Shown in pieces: positions 1-12,119 of a stretch of DNA of 64,000 bases. How positions within the stretch are numbered: position 1 is the stretch's first letter; the number at the start of each line of letters is the position of its first letter. Position numbers and translations under genes: made by a program. Source of the DNA: Moniliella sp. 'wahieum' (Eukaryota; Basidiomycota; Moniliellomycetes; Moniliellales; Moniliellaceae); the NCBI GenBank assembly GCA_003971905.1, contig RSEE01000081.1, forward strand, positions 248,001 through 312,000, in the 5' to 3' direction. Below the pieces are notes generated by a model. It searched no databases. It saw only the letters and a program-made list of their open reading frames with translations, and was not told where the DNA came from.

Positions 1-1995
1 TGCTACGCCCATCTTCCGATACTCCCGGCCTCTGTACCCTCACACTGCATAAATGGCACATACCTCGAGAGCCCTGAGCCTGTGTTCCCTGTAGATGGCT
101 GAACCTCAGCCCTGACCGTTGTTTTATTGCTACGGCAACTCTTGGGTCATCGGTCATCCTGCATTGGGCTGAGTTCATCGAGTTCACCTCAAATCAGTGC
201 TCATACCGCACCATTGGAAGGGGGCGTAACTTCTTCCCTTGCGTTGCACCCCCACCGGCCTTTTTTCGCCACCAACATCAAAGTCTCTACTTTTTGGCAA
301 ATGGGATACTGTAAAGGATTTGTATACTGTCGAAGTAATAGCGACGAAGAAACTAAAATAGTTGATGTTACGTTACAATGATTATCCGTCTGGCGGTAGA
401 CTCTACAAAAAGTCTGATACCCAGCTCCATCCTAGCTGCATCAACTACATCAACGTCATCAAAGTCAGTGGATGAGTCGCAGAGGGAAGATCGAGATCTT
501 GTGTCGCGCGTCGGCGCGTCAGCGCGTCAGCATCGACCGTCATCGAAATGGTACTGTCACGCTGAGTCTCAGCGCTGGCGCGGCTGATGCATCCACACGC
601 AAGCTCTTTTATATACGCGAGTTAGAAAATGTGCCGAAATAGCCCCTTCCCTCTCTTTATCGATTATCGGATTATCGCTCTGCCACCATCGGCGGCATAA
701 CCAAACGGCCCACACCTCTGTTGGAACTCCGATAACTATCTCCAACAATCCATATTTGATACTCTGGCACACCGGCGACATTCTCTAACTATGGTACACA
801 GTGTGGCGAATCACCTGATCTGGGCGCCTTCGCCCGCGGCAGCGCTACTCCCGCATTGGCTCCGAAAATGGGTGGGGGTTTAAAAAAATGTATAGCGCCG
901 TACGCCAATGAGGGTAGGTATAGGCCGCACCCATTCGCAGACGACCTCAGTTGGATCTCTCACGCAACGGTCCATTGGTCACTCGAAATACCTCGTACGG
1001 TAGGCGACCGTTCACCGTGAACGTTAAACGTTGAACTTCAAGCTTCAACGTTGAACGAGAGGAACACAAATGATAAATGCACAGGCCTGGGCAGCTGGGC
1101 AATTGGGGCCTCAGCCTGAGGCAGCAGAGGGGCTGTGGAGTCGAGAAGGGATCTCCGCAGTGTGCCGGCGCAACGACTTACTCTAAGGAGAGTCCCCCTG
1201 AGCTGGGGTCGCGCTGATAAAGTGCCGATAATGTGTTCTTTTCAGCCGATTTGCCGACAGCTGCTCGCTCCCCTCTCAGTAGGCTTATCTGGGCTTAGCG
1301 TTACAGCGCTGACACACGCGCCCTGGGGATGATACTGGACTCCGCAGTTACACCGCGAGAGCGAGAAGGAACCAAATCGTCTTTGTCGCACTGGATCGTT
1401 GTTTGTAACGCGGTTGTAGGCCGCTGGTGGCGCTGATGGCGTTGATGCAGCAGATGGTACCCACAGAAGAGAGACTCAGTGGCCCACACAAAATCTCTGC
1501 TGAAAAGGCTCAGCGCGCTCGGCCCAAGGTCTATAGGGGGGGGTCTCTCCCTGAGCGCCTGAGAGCCCTGAGGCCTGAGGCCGCCTGAGGCTTATGTGAC
1601 TATTGACTTGGTTATTGCTATCCGCACAGTACAGGGGGCGATGCATGTCCAACCGCCCTGATTCTGTAGCCGACGTAATTTCGTCGCTCTGTTGCAAAAA
1701 CCCGATGCTGCTGTGTGGCTACCGATACACGTGAGATACAGGGGGGAGTCAAGCTATCAAGCTATCAAGGGCTACCATACCTGCTTCTTTGAATGACAAG
1801 TGACAGGCGCAGGACTAATCATACACTACATACGCCCACTGCAGTGTTTAGGGGCTGTGGGGGCAATATAACCCCCAGCCTGTGGCGACACAATGGGGAT
1901 GGAGGTACTTCCCGCCGAATTGAGCTGCCCTATCCGTCCGCACCCACCCACCCACCACCACTTGCTCTTTTTCACCATCAAATCACTGCAGCCTC
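1..1995. other. Intergenic region, no gene seen
   Basis: No conserved coding sequence is recognisable on either strand; the open frames are short and low in complexity. It carries short 7-bp periodic patches: around 1025-1057, where AACGTT and AAGCTT cores alternate, and around 1567-1592, where CCTGAGG repeats. The last 100 bases before 1996 are pyrimidine-rich, which fits a fungal promoter or 5' leader for the permease gene downstream. Confidence 0.6.
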
Positions 1996-3707
1996 ATGTC
2001 TGCATCCACGATCGAAGAGGCCAAACCCCTTTCCCTCAGCAAGTTGGAGAAGGAGGATGAAAAGCAATATGAGGGTGAGGGGAGCGGGCCCCAAGTGGCG
2101 GTGTACGAGATTGAGCATCCTACTCACGAAGGGGACGCGGATGAGCTGGGAGGTGAAAAAACAGAGCTGCGCCGCATGAATTGGAAAGAAGGGCGGGTGG
2201 TTGCTGCAAAGCCCAGATCGGAAGTACGTCTTCCCCTCCCCCATTTTTCACCCTTTCTCTCGCCATATTCGTTCTGCTCTGTGGAGCGCGGGAGAGACTG
2301 ACTGACAGTTGTACTGTGTCTTGTTGGTGTAGTTGGAATCCTAGGTATCCCCGCCACGTTTGGTACGTTGGGGTTTGTGCCGGGCCTGATCTCCCTGCTT
2401 CTCTTGTGCGCCATCACGACACTCTCGTCGTGGTACATTGCCAAGATTCGGATGCGGTATCCGCACATTCATTCTGTCGGCGACTTTGGGCAGATGATCG
2501 GGGGTCGTGTGGGGGAGAAGGTTTGGCTGGAGTACTGCATCGTCTTTATCCTCTTTGCTGGTTCGGCAATCGAGTAAGTCGCCTTTCCTCTCTCCACTGT
2601 TTGGCACTCTATTTCTAAGTTGGCCACATGCAAACGAACATCGATCAGATACCCTCTGACACAAAGCATTGTTTGGCAGGACCTTGACAATCGCGTTTAA
2701 TGCGATCACGCTCCATGGGCTATGTACGATAGCCTTTGCCGGCATAGTAACGGTTTCTCTGATTGTCGGCTCGATTCTGCACGAGATGGAGCGAGTTGCG
2801 ATCCTGTCGTATGTTGGCTTGACTTGTGTGATCGTATCGGTGTGGGTGCAGACGATCGCGCTGCTGGTCAAGGGCAAGGGGGAAAGTCGGCCTGCCGGAG
2901 CGGGAACGAGGTGGAGGCAGCGGTACGCTATCCTCTCTACAAGGCGATGAACGCCGTGTCGACGCAACTGTTTGCGTTGATGGGCACACCAGGTTTCTTC
3001 TCCATCTCGGCCGAGATGGAAAAGCCGTCGGATTTTCTCAAGTCAGTATGTCGGCCAAGGCTTTGTGTGCAGCACCTATGTTGTGATTGCCTGTCTGGTC
3101 TATGGGGGGCAGGCAAGTGGCTTCTTCCCCGTTCTCGCCACGGCAGGGCCGACCCTCAAAATTGTGGTTTATGGCATTGCCTTGTTTGGCTTTGTTTGTC
3201 AGTGCCCTCCTCCTCTCCCACATTGGGGCCAAGTACATCTTCGTTCGTGCGCGAGCGGGACACGGCATCTCAACCACGCTACCCGGTACATTGGCTGGTC
3301 TGGTCAGGCTCCTTTTGCACCGTGCTGGTGATCGGGTTTGTGCTAGCATGCGCGGTGCCTGTGTTTGATGACTTGCTCTCCCTCATTGGCGCGTTGACGG
3401 GGGGGGGGGGTTCCTGGTGGTTGGCTTGACAGGCCTGATGGGCTTGTACATGCTTTCGCTGGAGTTTGAACATCCCAATATGGGTACGGTGGTTTCGCCC
3501 TGCGGGAAAACCTGGATTCAACGCGCTTGGAACCGCGCGTTCCACGACGGATCCAAAAAGGACAAGTTAATTTTTGCGTCAGCGTCGCGCTCGTGGGAGC
3601 AGGGTGCTTTGTGACTGGGTGCGGGACGTATGCGGCGGGCGGTGGCAATGGCCAAAGACTCATCTACCTCTGGCCAACCCTTCTCGTGCAGGGACAACAG
3701 CGTTTGA
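1996..3707 (+). CDS. Neutral amino-acid permease (Aa_trans / Mtr-like), frame-broken
   Basis: Predicted plasma-membrane amino-acid/proton symporter of the fungal N amino-acid transport (Mtr) branch of Aa_trans. The N-terminal 75 residues are hydrophilic and acidic. Hydrophobic segments follow, with family signatures GILGIPATFGTLGFVPGL (about 2335-2390), YPHIHSVGDFGQMIGGR, SAGP-like TAGPTLKIVVYGIALFG (about 3147-3195) and a cytosolic C-tail ending in GQPFSC, typical of the family. Likely introns are 2224-2332 (GTACGT donor) and 2574-2679 (GTAAGT donor, GGCAG acceptor; phases join exactly to read SAIETLTIAF). The first intron does not join in phase, and the first half of membrane segment 1 is not visible. 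Frame changes occur near 2920, 3040, 3200, 3330, at a 12-G run at about 3399-3410, and near 3590 and 3635. The final frame stops at 3705-3707. Family call is firm; the frame breaks may be sequence error. Confidence 0.8.
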
Positions 3708-4908
3708 ACACCTCGTTCCCCTTTCGTCGTTTGGTTCGAGAAGGGCAGGGGAGCGCTTGAACTTCCTTCCTTAATTCGATCCTGTGTGTGTGAATAACAA
3801 TACTCTGGCAAAAGGACCCAGCAAAGAAGACCAAGACTTGGAGAGTTGCTGCCACTTTGCTTCAACTCCCCCGCCACTACTAATACAATGATATCTGGGT
3901 TCCATCGCAGTCTCCGCACAGTGACAAAAGTACTGTGCAAAATAGATTGGAATATATAGGGGGAAGCTTGGCTCCAAAGTTTGGCTCTAAAAGCTTGTGT
4001 GGTTGCACCGCTCACACATTGCACGCTTCCATTGATGCACATCAACGTCTTTGGTCCATCCAGCACTCCCCAAACCACATTTTCTGTACTTCTCTCTTCT
4101 CTGAGGGCGCCATGATACTTAGTACCTACTACCCTGAGGCCTCACCCTGAGGCCTGATGCACCTGATGCACGAAGATGTTTCTATTTTTGCCATAGCTCC
4201 ATCTGTTCCACTTCTTTGTGATCCATCTCATGCATCACAGCCATTTTCATGCCGAGAGATCGGAATAGGTACCTACCTAGAGTCAACAGCCGCCCAGAAT
4301 CCACAACAGCGGTTAGACAGGACTCAGGTCTCAGTATAGATTGAGAAGGTCCGGACGGAGTGTGCTGCACCGCCGGGCACATTCCTCTCATTTCTTCATT
4401 GGGGTCAATAATGATTAAATGATTAGGGGGTCGCGGGTATCATCGACATATCAGCCCGATTACCGGTTACACCCCGGCCTAAACGTAAACGTGCACTATA
4501 CTGCACACCCCAAAAGCCTATGACGCGTACAGTATGACGCACCTAGAGTAACCAAGGCTGGCGGTCTCGCCACTAATTCTCCAGTGGTGGAACTATACGC
4601 GGAACGGACGCTAAAAAGGGCATGAGAGGCATACCATTGTGGCTTGGGAGGTTGACAATACAAATAGGAGCCTGATCGGGGGCCTGAGGCAGGGAGAAGA
4701 ACGGGGTTGCCGAATGAAAATGGGGACGTATAGGCCGTGGGCCATGGATCGTGGGTGGTGGGTCGTGGGTCCTGGGGTCGTGGACCCATCGGACAAAAAG
4801 GGAAAAGATGTAACTGACGTTGTGCAAAACGCAAAACACACACACACAACACACAGCACCGCTACTGGGGCCCAAGATGAGGCAGAGGGGGGAGGTGAAA
4901 GAGTGGGA
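3708..4908. other. Intergenic region between convergent genes
   Basis: The space between the 3' ends of two convergent genes. No conserved gene is seen. It holds CCTGAGGCC-type words near 4133-4158 and a GT/GGGTC-rich stretch near 4745-4795. Both strands are partly open near 4500-4900 because of low complexity only. Confidence 0.55.
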
Positions 4909-7900
4909 TCAGGGTGAGACCCACGCTTTTTCTTGATACTCAAGCGTCTCAGTCGAGCCCCAAATCCACTTCCCTCCGCTTCTCCCCGTCGTCGTGAGCA
5001 TGATGCGACCCACCCGGAACGGCGCCGCTCGTACCAGCCACCGAACTCGAGGTCGAGGTCGAGGTGCCCGTCCCCTTATCCCGACTGTGACTGTGACTGT
5101 GGGTGTGGTGTGACTGGGACTGGGACTGATGGGCACAGCCTTGGTCTCACGGGTAGGGAAAGACATGCGAGCGGAAGTGGGGGAAGGTTTGGTGGTGGGA
5201 GCCGGAGCGGGCGCGGGGACCAAATTGGGCTTGGTTGGCGTCGGGTCGGCCAAGGAGGCTGATGGGAAGTGAGGATGAGTGGATGGGTGGGTCGTAGTGG
5301 AGGAGGGTGAGGCGGAGGAAGAGGAGGGGAGGGCGGGACCGCCATGGCGCTCCATCGATGCCCTCTTGGTCTTGGGAGCTGGGGCGGGATGAGTGTGAGT
5401 GGCATCCTTAGGAAGCAGAGACGGAAGCGGAGGCGGCGGCGCATCCGTACTGGAACTCGTCTTTTTGTGGAACAGGTTCGACGCGCGGCGGGAGAGGGAC
5501 TGACGACGCTTAGTAGGCGCAGCAGGTTTCTCTTCCTCGGTAGCCGCTAACTTGTTCTCGGCTTCGTGAGGTGCAGGCTAAAGAACTTCGAAGAGCGGGA
5601 ACGAAGCGGCGAAGGAGTGGCGGTACTACCCGCGTGCGCGTCCGATCCCACACGGTTGTGAATGGGAGAGGGTGTGGTACGAGGGGAAGAAACAGGAGGG
5701 GGCATGGAAAGACGATTGCCTTTGCCTACTGATCCTGGTGTCCGCTCAGGCGGGGGCATGGAAACACGTGCCTTGCGCTTCGACAAGTCTGCTTCCTCAC
5801 GCGACGCACGGGGATCTTGGATGCCGGCGAGAGCGAGGACGAGGGCGAGGGCGAAGGCGAGGGCTCCCAGCGTTTCGTGTACGAATCGTGTTCAGCACTC
5901 CGGCGGGGATTGGGAGGCGTGGTAGGGATTCTGCTTGGCATGGCAGCTCGCTTCCCCGTCTCAGTCCCAGCCGCGGGGACGGCAAGGTGATCCTCCGCAC
6001 TTGGAGAGAAGGGAGAGTACTTTCGCCGGGGGTAGACGGTACCGCAGGAAGCTCCTTTGCAGTACAGAGTCAACCGTTGGAGCGCGCTGAGAGTCACCAG
6101 CCAAAGACGCAGGAGTAAGCCGCTCAGCGGCAGGTTGAATGGAAGGCGAGGCAGTAGGAGGGGTGGTGTACCCGGTGCTCGTGGCGACGGAGATGATCGA
6201 CTGAGCTTCCGATGCGTCAAAAGGATCCGTTGTGGTTTGACGGAAGAGCGGATACCTGCCGCTGTGGTAAAGCTCCCGCGGACGAGGGAGACGAAGGAGA
6301 CGAAGGTACATCCTTAGTAGCGATGGGGGTCAAGCTAGGCTCTTGTTCAACGCCAGAGAGATCACTTGCCTTATGATCAGGTTCACCGATTTCCAAGGCC
6401 GGTGCAGGTGTAGTTTCCACGGGCCCTTGGACTTCCAAATCAGGCGTCAAGACCTGTGCGGAAGTCGGTACATGTAGGGATGTGGGCGTATCCGGATGAG
6501 AGGCCACGTTGTCAACGAAAATACCAGTTTGGGTGCTTGTCTGTTGTCCATGGGCTCGAGTCGGTAGTCTAGTTTTAGGAACGATTGGGTCAAGGTCACT
6601 CAAAGTAACGGCCGGCACCTCCGGGGTCTCGATCTTTTCCTGAATATGACTCTGGCTGTCCTCCTTGGGAAGTTCGGGTGCAGACTGGGTAGGCGGCTGG
6701 GAATCCTCCTTGGGTAGTTCCGCTGCAGACTCAACGGGCGTCTGGATTTCGTCCTTGGGGATTTTGTGGGTTTCGTGGGTCTCGGGGATCTCGGGGATCT
6801 CAGGTGTGTGGACTGAACAGGCGATTGGGCTTCCTTCGTGGGGGGCTCTACGCTGGGCAGGGCATGAACCTCATCAGCCTCCTTATGAACATCATGTTGA
6901 GTAGGCTGAATGGGAGCGTGGGAATCCTCCTTGGGCTCGGGCGTCTGGATGGAAGCCTGGATATCCTTCTTGGGCTCGGTCGTGGGCTGCAGTGGGGCAG
7001 GTGCGAGAGCAACATGATCCGTAAGAGGAGACGACTCGTGAGTTCGAAGTGAATCCTTGTGTTCCAGGGAAGGAAGCGCCCCGTTCTTCACTCCGGGACT
7101 CGTTTGCGGCGAAGCGGAGGTGGAGGAAGCAATGTGTTGGTATGTGTAGGTGTGCTTGCCAGCGTGGTACACATCATCCGTTTTGTTTACCCCCTTCTTG
7201 TTCTTTTCGCTGAGTGCCTCCTTGGGTAGGTGCTCCGTCTTTGGCGAAGGCTGGGAAGTCTTACTGGAAAGAGAGCTGCTGCCGGTGAGAGAACGTGCCC
7301 TGCCACCCGGAGGCACGGGCGGGGAGGGGGCCAAGAAGGCGGGGCCTGGGTCACTGCGCCCGAAGTAGCCGATCCGAAAGGCGTAGCAGGTGAGGTAGGG
7401 GTTGCCATCAAGATCTTTGTACTCTTCCTCCGCGCGTGACCAGGGGCGTGCTTGGTGTCATTCACCTCGGGTGACTTGGCTTCGACTGGCGGAACGATGC
7501 TCTCCTTGTCCAGCACGTTGGGTTCCGGTTGAATGATTTGCGGTGCCGTTTTGACTTGTAGGGGCAGCGGTTCCAAATTGATCGAAGGGGAAAGAGGCTT
7601 CACTGGTTTTTCCTCCACCAGGGCATCCTCCTCAGATGGATTTTCCTCTTGCACGGGGACAGCAGCAACCTTCTCGTCAGGATGGGGCACTTGTGCTACC
7701 GATCCGGCCAATTTCTCTTCCGAGTCCGAGTTGGGAAACGAAGGAGAAAATTCGGAGGCGAGAGTGGCAGCTTTGGGTTCCTCCTCGGGGCAGGGGGGTT
7801 TTGATCGTCCGACGCGGGTTCCGGGGGCACATCTTGAACATCGGACGTGGTCTCAGCTTGCACCTCAGGTTTCAACGCCGGTTGCTTTGAGACTTGGGCC

Positions 7901-8408
7901 GCTTGAATACCCCGCGGTGACTCGGGTGTTGCCGCGGGTTGGGGGAGTTGCGTTGTGGGCTGCGGTTGATGGGGCTTACTCTCTACAGCGGACGGGCGAT
8001 GTTTAGGAACGACAGCAGGGATGACATGGGTGGGTTCAAACCGTTTGGCGGTAAGCGTGAATTCGGGTTCTGGATAGGGTCAGGGCTGGTCAGTGACGAA
8101 CCGGGCACAAAGAGTGAAAACGTACTCGTTGGCGGGGGGATCGCGGGTAACTCTGCATCTGTAACGGGAGCGGCAGGGGCGTGGTTGACAGGCTCTTGCT
8201 CGTCCTGGTGCTTTGTCTCTGGGGTTGAATCGGTCTCGGGCGCAAGCTTAAGGAAAGCACTGCGCTTGCGGGGCTTGCCTTGTTGCTCATCGGACTTCTT
8301 GGGGGCCGGGGGCAAGCGGGAGGTGCGCCAGAGGGCATAGCCCACAGCCAGGGTGGAGACCCCGGCAACGAGGGTGAAGGCGAGCAGCGGCTTGTCCTGG
8401 ACCAGCAT
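4909..8408 (-). CDS. Long disordered protein with an N-terminal membrane anchor, unknown function
   Basis: I do not recognise this gene. The chosen ATG (8406-8408) gives MLVQDKPLLAFTLVAG and a single hydrophobic segment at about residues 8-28 (LLAFTLVAGVSTLAVGYALW), followed by basic and Pro-rich sequence, so a signal-anchor protein is likely. The remaining roughly 1100 residues are disordered, rich in Pro, Ser, Thr, Glu and Lys. They include degenerate repeats built on ELPKEDSQ (about 6660-6730), IPE/THE repeats near 6775-6805, PEPKEDSHAPIQ near 6900-6960 and SMPPP repeats near 5700-5770. The C-terminus turns basic and Arg-rich. The reading frame changes several times (near 8000, 7720, 7390, 6850, 6600, 6300, 5990, 5560 and 5350), always keeping the same composition, so one gene is more likely than many. 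Stop at 4909-4911. No intron was convincing. Confidence 0.6.
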
Positions 8409-9387
8409 TGTGGGCAAGGAGGGGGGGGGTGGTGGATGGGAGGGACGGGGGGGGGTGAAGGGCAGGGCGGGGTGGGTGCAGGTGTCCACGTGCGGAGGGT
8501 GACGGAGAGGAGGGGCGTGGGGCCAGCTGGGCGCTGTGCTCAGCGTTGGTCAGCGCACCCGACCGGCGGCAAGGCAGGCACAGGTAGCACAGGTAAGCAC
8601 CCGCACGCGGTGCTTCCGAAAAACGCTAATTGGACTCCTGGCCGCAGCCAGGGTCCCTGCCGGCGGATTGGATGCGCCCACAAGTCAGCCCATCGGCGCC
8701 ACACGGGTTACGTCATCATAGGTCACGCCTGCCGGCACGCACCAGCACGCACTGGCAGCCATGTGCCCTGCCGTCCGCTCGACGCAGGGGTGGTGCCACA
8801 CTCTGCCCACCGGCCCAGCGCCCCTCCGGCCCCACCCGAGGTGGGCCCACTCCAAATGTGGGGCCCCGCCCTTGCAGCTGCATCTGCATCAGCTTGATCC
8901 ACCCGACGCACGTGACATGCGACGCACACCGCACGTGTAAGCATTAATTGCCTCCCATCCGCAGCCACCCGCAGCAGAAGAGAGCCACCCACAGCCATCT
9001 ACCATTCACAAGTGCTCAGCCAGTGGGGACTGCGAAATCATTAATCACGTCTGTGCCCGCAACGTACAGCTAGCTCTTCTTCGGGCTCTTCTCACGTCTC
9101 GGTCGATCGATGTAGCTGGCGCATGATTCGTTTTGATACCATCTCTTCCCCGTTGGTCATTATACATTGCCATCCCTTTGAAGGCATTCCACAGACACCC
9201 CAGCGTCTCATTGTGCACTTGACAGCGATGTGCTGGTGCGTGGGAATACCCGCACCAAAGCCTCCCCATCTCACGCGCGACGCAATGTTCTCCTATAATA
9301 CTCATCAACACTGGGAGGGGCTCAGTGTAAGTCCACATGCTGATAGAGACAAACGCTGCCTTCGTTTTCTAGTCCGTATCATCTGCG
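8409..9387. other. Intergenic region with a GC-rich island
   Basis: Upstream region of the minus-strand membrane-anchored gene and downstream of the Ser/Thr-rich gene. A GC-rich island spans about 8500-8900, open on both strands by composition, with no conserved protein seen. From about 9150 the sequence belongs to segmental-duplication copy A and matches about 18235-18480. Confidence 0.55.
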
Positions 9388-11218
9388 TTAATTAAAAAGA
9401 AAGAGTCCTGTTTTGGCTCTGTAAGCAAAAAGAAATGCTTGGGACTCACAAAGACCATGCATGTCATAGACAATACGTATACGCCTGTTGCCACTCGTCC
9501 CTTGCCCGTGGTGGCGACGACTGGGGCAAAGTACTACTCGAGTCGTCCACAGATATGCACCTCTGCATAGAAGTTGGCCCGCGTGTAGGAGGATCTGAAT
9601 CAAACCCGCCCGGAGAACAGAGGGTGTGAAGAGGGATGCGACAATCAACAGCACCAGTGTCGGAAACAGAGCCGGGCCAGGTCCCACCACCATCTGCCTT
9701 GCTCCACTACTTGCCGCAGCCAGTTGACCCGGTGCGACGGGAGTCACCTCAATCAACGTGGACGTGCCCGATGGCCCAGCCGCCGTGGTTGCAGCAGCCG
9801 GGACAAGGATGATTGTTTGGGTCAACTCTGAGGTGGTCAATGAGCCTTGGTCCTGTACAGATAGGGAAATAGAAAAAAAGTATCATAGCCGTCAGTAAAG
9901 TTGCGCGGGCGCACTGGGTGAAAAGTGCAATGATGGTATTATGGACAAACGGACGGGGACTAAAAGGACAAGGAGAAAGAGAAAGAAAGAAAAGACGTAC
10001 GTTGGGCCCACAGCCGCTCCTGACTCCAAAACGGTACGGGTGGCGGTCAAGTCTTGCACAGCGACGATGGTTGCTGTAGTTGGGATGGCAGCAACGATGG
10101 CCGAGGCCGAGCCAGGGGCAGTAACGGTGGAAGTGGACGTGGACGTGAAGGTAAGTAGATGAGATTCTCCGTTCTCGGACTGAGTGGTGAAGATGGTCTG
10201 CACTGCCTCCGTCACCGACTCGGAGGGCAAAGCGATGGATACCAGTACCGCACCTGATGTGGGTGACGGCATAGAGAACTTGGACAGAGAGGAGTGGGGA
10301 GAAGAATTGGACGAGGCGGAGCGGGAAGAACTTGACGGAGTGGAGGCGGAAGAGAAAGAGTTCATAGAAGGAGATGGACTCGTGGAGGAAACCGAAACCG
10401 CGGTGGACGTAACGGCGCCTGAATGGGTAGTGTAGTGATCAGAAGTAGACGTGAATGAGATGGGGGCGCTACTGGACGTGAAGGGCGCTGAACTGGATGA
10501 GTTGTCAATGGGAGAAGCCAGGCTCGTTGTCGCAGTGGAAGTAGATGCGGCTGATGACGATGTTTTTGCGGAAGAGGCGTCTGAGATGGCCGTTGAGGCA
10601 GAAGCAAACGAGGAAGAGGAAGGTTCCGAAGACGTCAATGCCAGGGAGCTCGTATCAACCAACGAGGTCATTTCGGATAACGTGCTGGTTGCGGGGACAG
10701 TCGAGGGCAAGGGTTCATCGCTACTGGTTTGCTCTATCGAGGTAGTCGGCATATGCGTGCTGCTTGCCCCAGCAACGGTACTTGGGACAGCGGTGCTAGA
10801 CATGACAGTCGAGGCAACTGTAGGACAGATGAGAACAATTAGAACGGAAAACCTCGTAACGTTACATAGTCAACTCCATCAGCTGCAGCATGACCCTCAT
10901 ATTAGGTGCACAGGTCGTTGTTTGGGAGACTTCCCAAAGCATATAGGGGGCGGGTTGGGGAGCGTACCTGTATAAGCCGAGGATGTTGGGGATACCGCTG
11001 TTGTCGATGTCGATGGGGCAGAAGTAGAAGAAGCGTCAGAAGGTGTTGATTGTTCAAGGCTGCTGCTGCCACTGCTGTGGAAGGGAATGGCGCCACTAGC
11101 GGAAGAGTCGGGAAGAAATGGCTGATGGCAGAGCACCGCTTGAGGTAGGCGAGGGCAGTAGGGATGAGTCAATCGCCTGGGATGCCGTGTCAAGTGGCGG
11201 GGCGGACGTGCTGGACAT
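9388..11218 (-). CDS. Ser/Thr-rich surface-type protein
   Basis: Three exons are supported. Exon 1 starts at the ATG at 11216-11218. Intron 10818-10967 (GTACGC donor, CCTACAG acceptor) joins in phase to read SSAYTVASTVMSS. Intron 9853-10000 (GTACGT donor, TGTACAG acceptor) leads to the last exon, which stops at 9388-9390. The protein is dominated by Ser, Thr and Ala over about 300 residues and carries runs such as TSTSTSTVTAPGSASA. Near the C-terminus is a hydrophobic segment, ALFPTLVLLIVASLF, after a small-residue stretch (AAASSGARQ), which could be a GPI signal or membrane anchor. No signal peptide is visible, and one frame change lies in exon 1 near 11110. It resembles mucin-like wall proteins or sensors by composition only. 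In duplication copy B only a tail remnant exists (about 18558-18780). Confidence 0.6.
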
Positions 11219-11283
11219 TTAGCTTTTTGGGGTGGTGGCGCAACCAGAGGAGGGGCATAAACGACCCCCTCTGGATAGCCAGA

Positions 11284-11291
11284 CTTATATA
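11284..11291 (-). promoter_or_regulatory. TATA box of the Ser/Thr-rich gene
   Basis: TATATAAG on the minus strand, 66 bases upstream of the ATG at 11218. The spacing suits a fungal TATA element, and it supports that ATG over upstream non-ATG extensions of the frame. Confidence 0.45.
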
Positions 11292-11960
11292 TTCCCTGTA
11301 CAGTAGCTAATATAAAGAGGCTTGTGTATATAGCCACCGGAAGATATGGTGGCGTATAGTGAGTGGTAACGCAGCGTGTTAGAGTGTGCCCGCCCGCCGC
11401 ACCCGCACCGCGCCAGTGCCTTCAGTGCCCGCCCGAGTGGGTCTGGCCGCCGGAACCAGGCCAGACCTCTGGCTCTCAGAACTCAGTCAAGTGGCCAGGG
11501 GCGGTTGCTGCGCAGTGGATTCATTAATCATTGTCCCTTAGTCGTACATGACAAGCTTCGCCTAGAATAACCTGCCACACACCATACCCGCTATTAGCCA
11601 CGCCCAGACCACGCTCAAGCAGAGACAGATTTCGTTAGTATATGTTATCTCTTCCCACGTAGTAAGCAGGCATACCCAACTATAGATCCCATCCCGCATT
11701 GCCCACGCCGGCACACGCCAAATTCCGACCCAGAATAAGACAGCCTGCACCACCTGCTTTGTGAGTCATGCATCAGGAGCGACCACAGCAGTGGCATCAA
11801 CCCAAAATATGGCGATGCAGATGTAGTGTGGGGAGATCTCGCACCAATCCAGCTTGCCTCCGTTCGTTCAAAACAACGAGAAAGGTCAGTAACAAGGAAC
11901 AAAGCATGTGGGGGACACGATTTGCAGTGGTCGCGGGAGAGGCGGTGCATGAGAAGCGAA

Positions 11961-12044
11961 CACCCTCAATCTCAATGCTAACGTCCAGGGGAAGACGGGG
12001 GCAACCTCAACGGCGGAGCGGGCAGGCTTGTGGCCTTCAAAAGC
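11961..12044 (-). pseudogene. RidA last-exon remnant
   Basis: Matches the last exon of the RidA gene in copy B (19163-19243), including the acceptor CTATAG at 12045-12050. About 45 bases holding the stop codon and final codons are missing at 11960, and nothing upstream of the acceptor survives beyond a short intron piece before LTR-like sequence begins. It keeps a CTT codon (the Leu of a PLD motif) that copy B has lost, and carries extra C bases beside it, so the two copies have mutated independently. Non-functional. Confidence 0.75.
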
Positions 12045-12119
12045 CTATAGGTAGCAGGAAAGACAACAGTTAGCAAGAGGAAGGGGACTAGGGAGAGAGA
12101 GCCACTCGACGACTTACCC

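Noticed and set aside
11219-11337. Upstream extension of the Ser/Thr-rich gene as a signal peptide
   Set aside because: The frame would start at GTG, not ATG, and it overlaps a TATA box; ATG 11218 is preferred.
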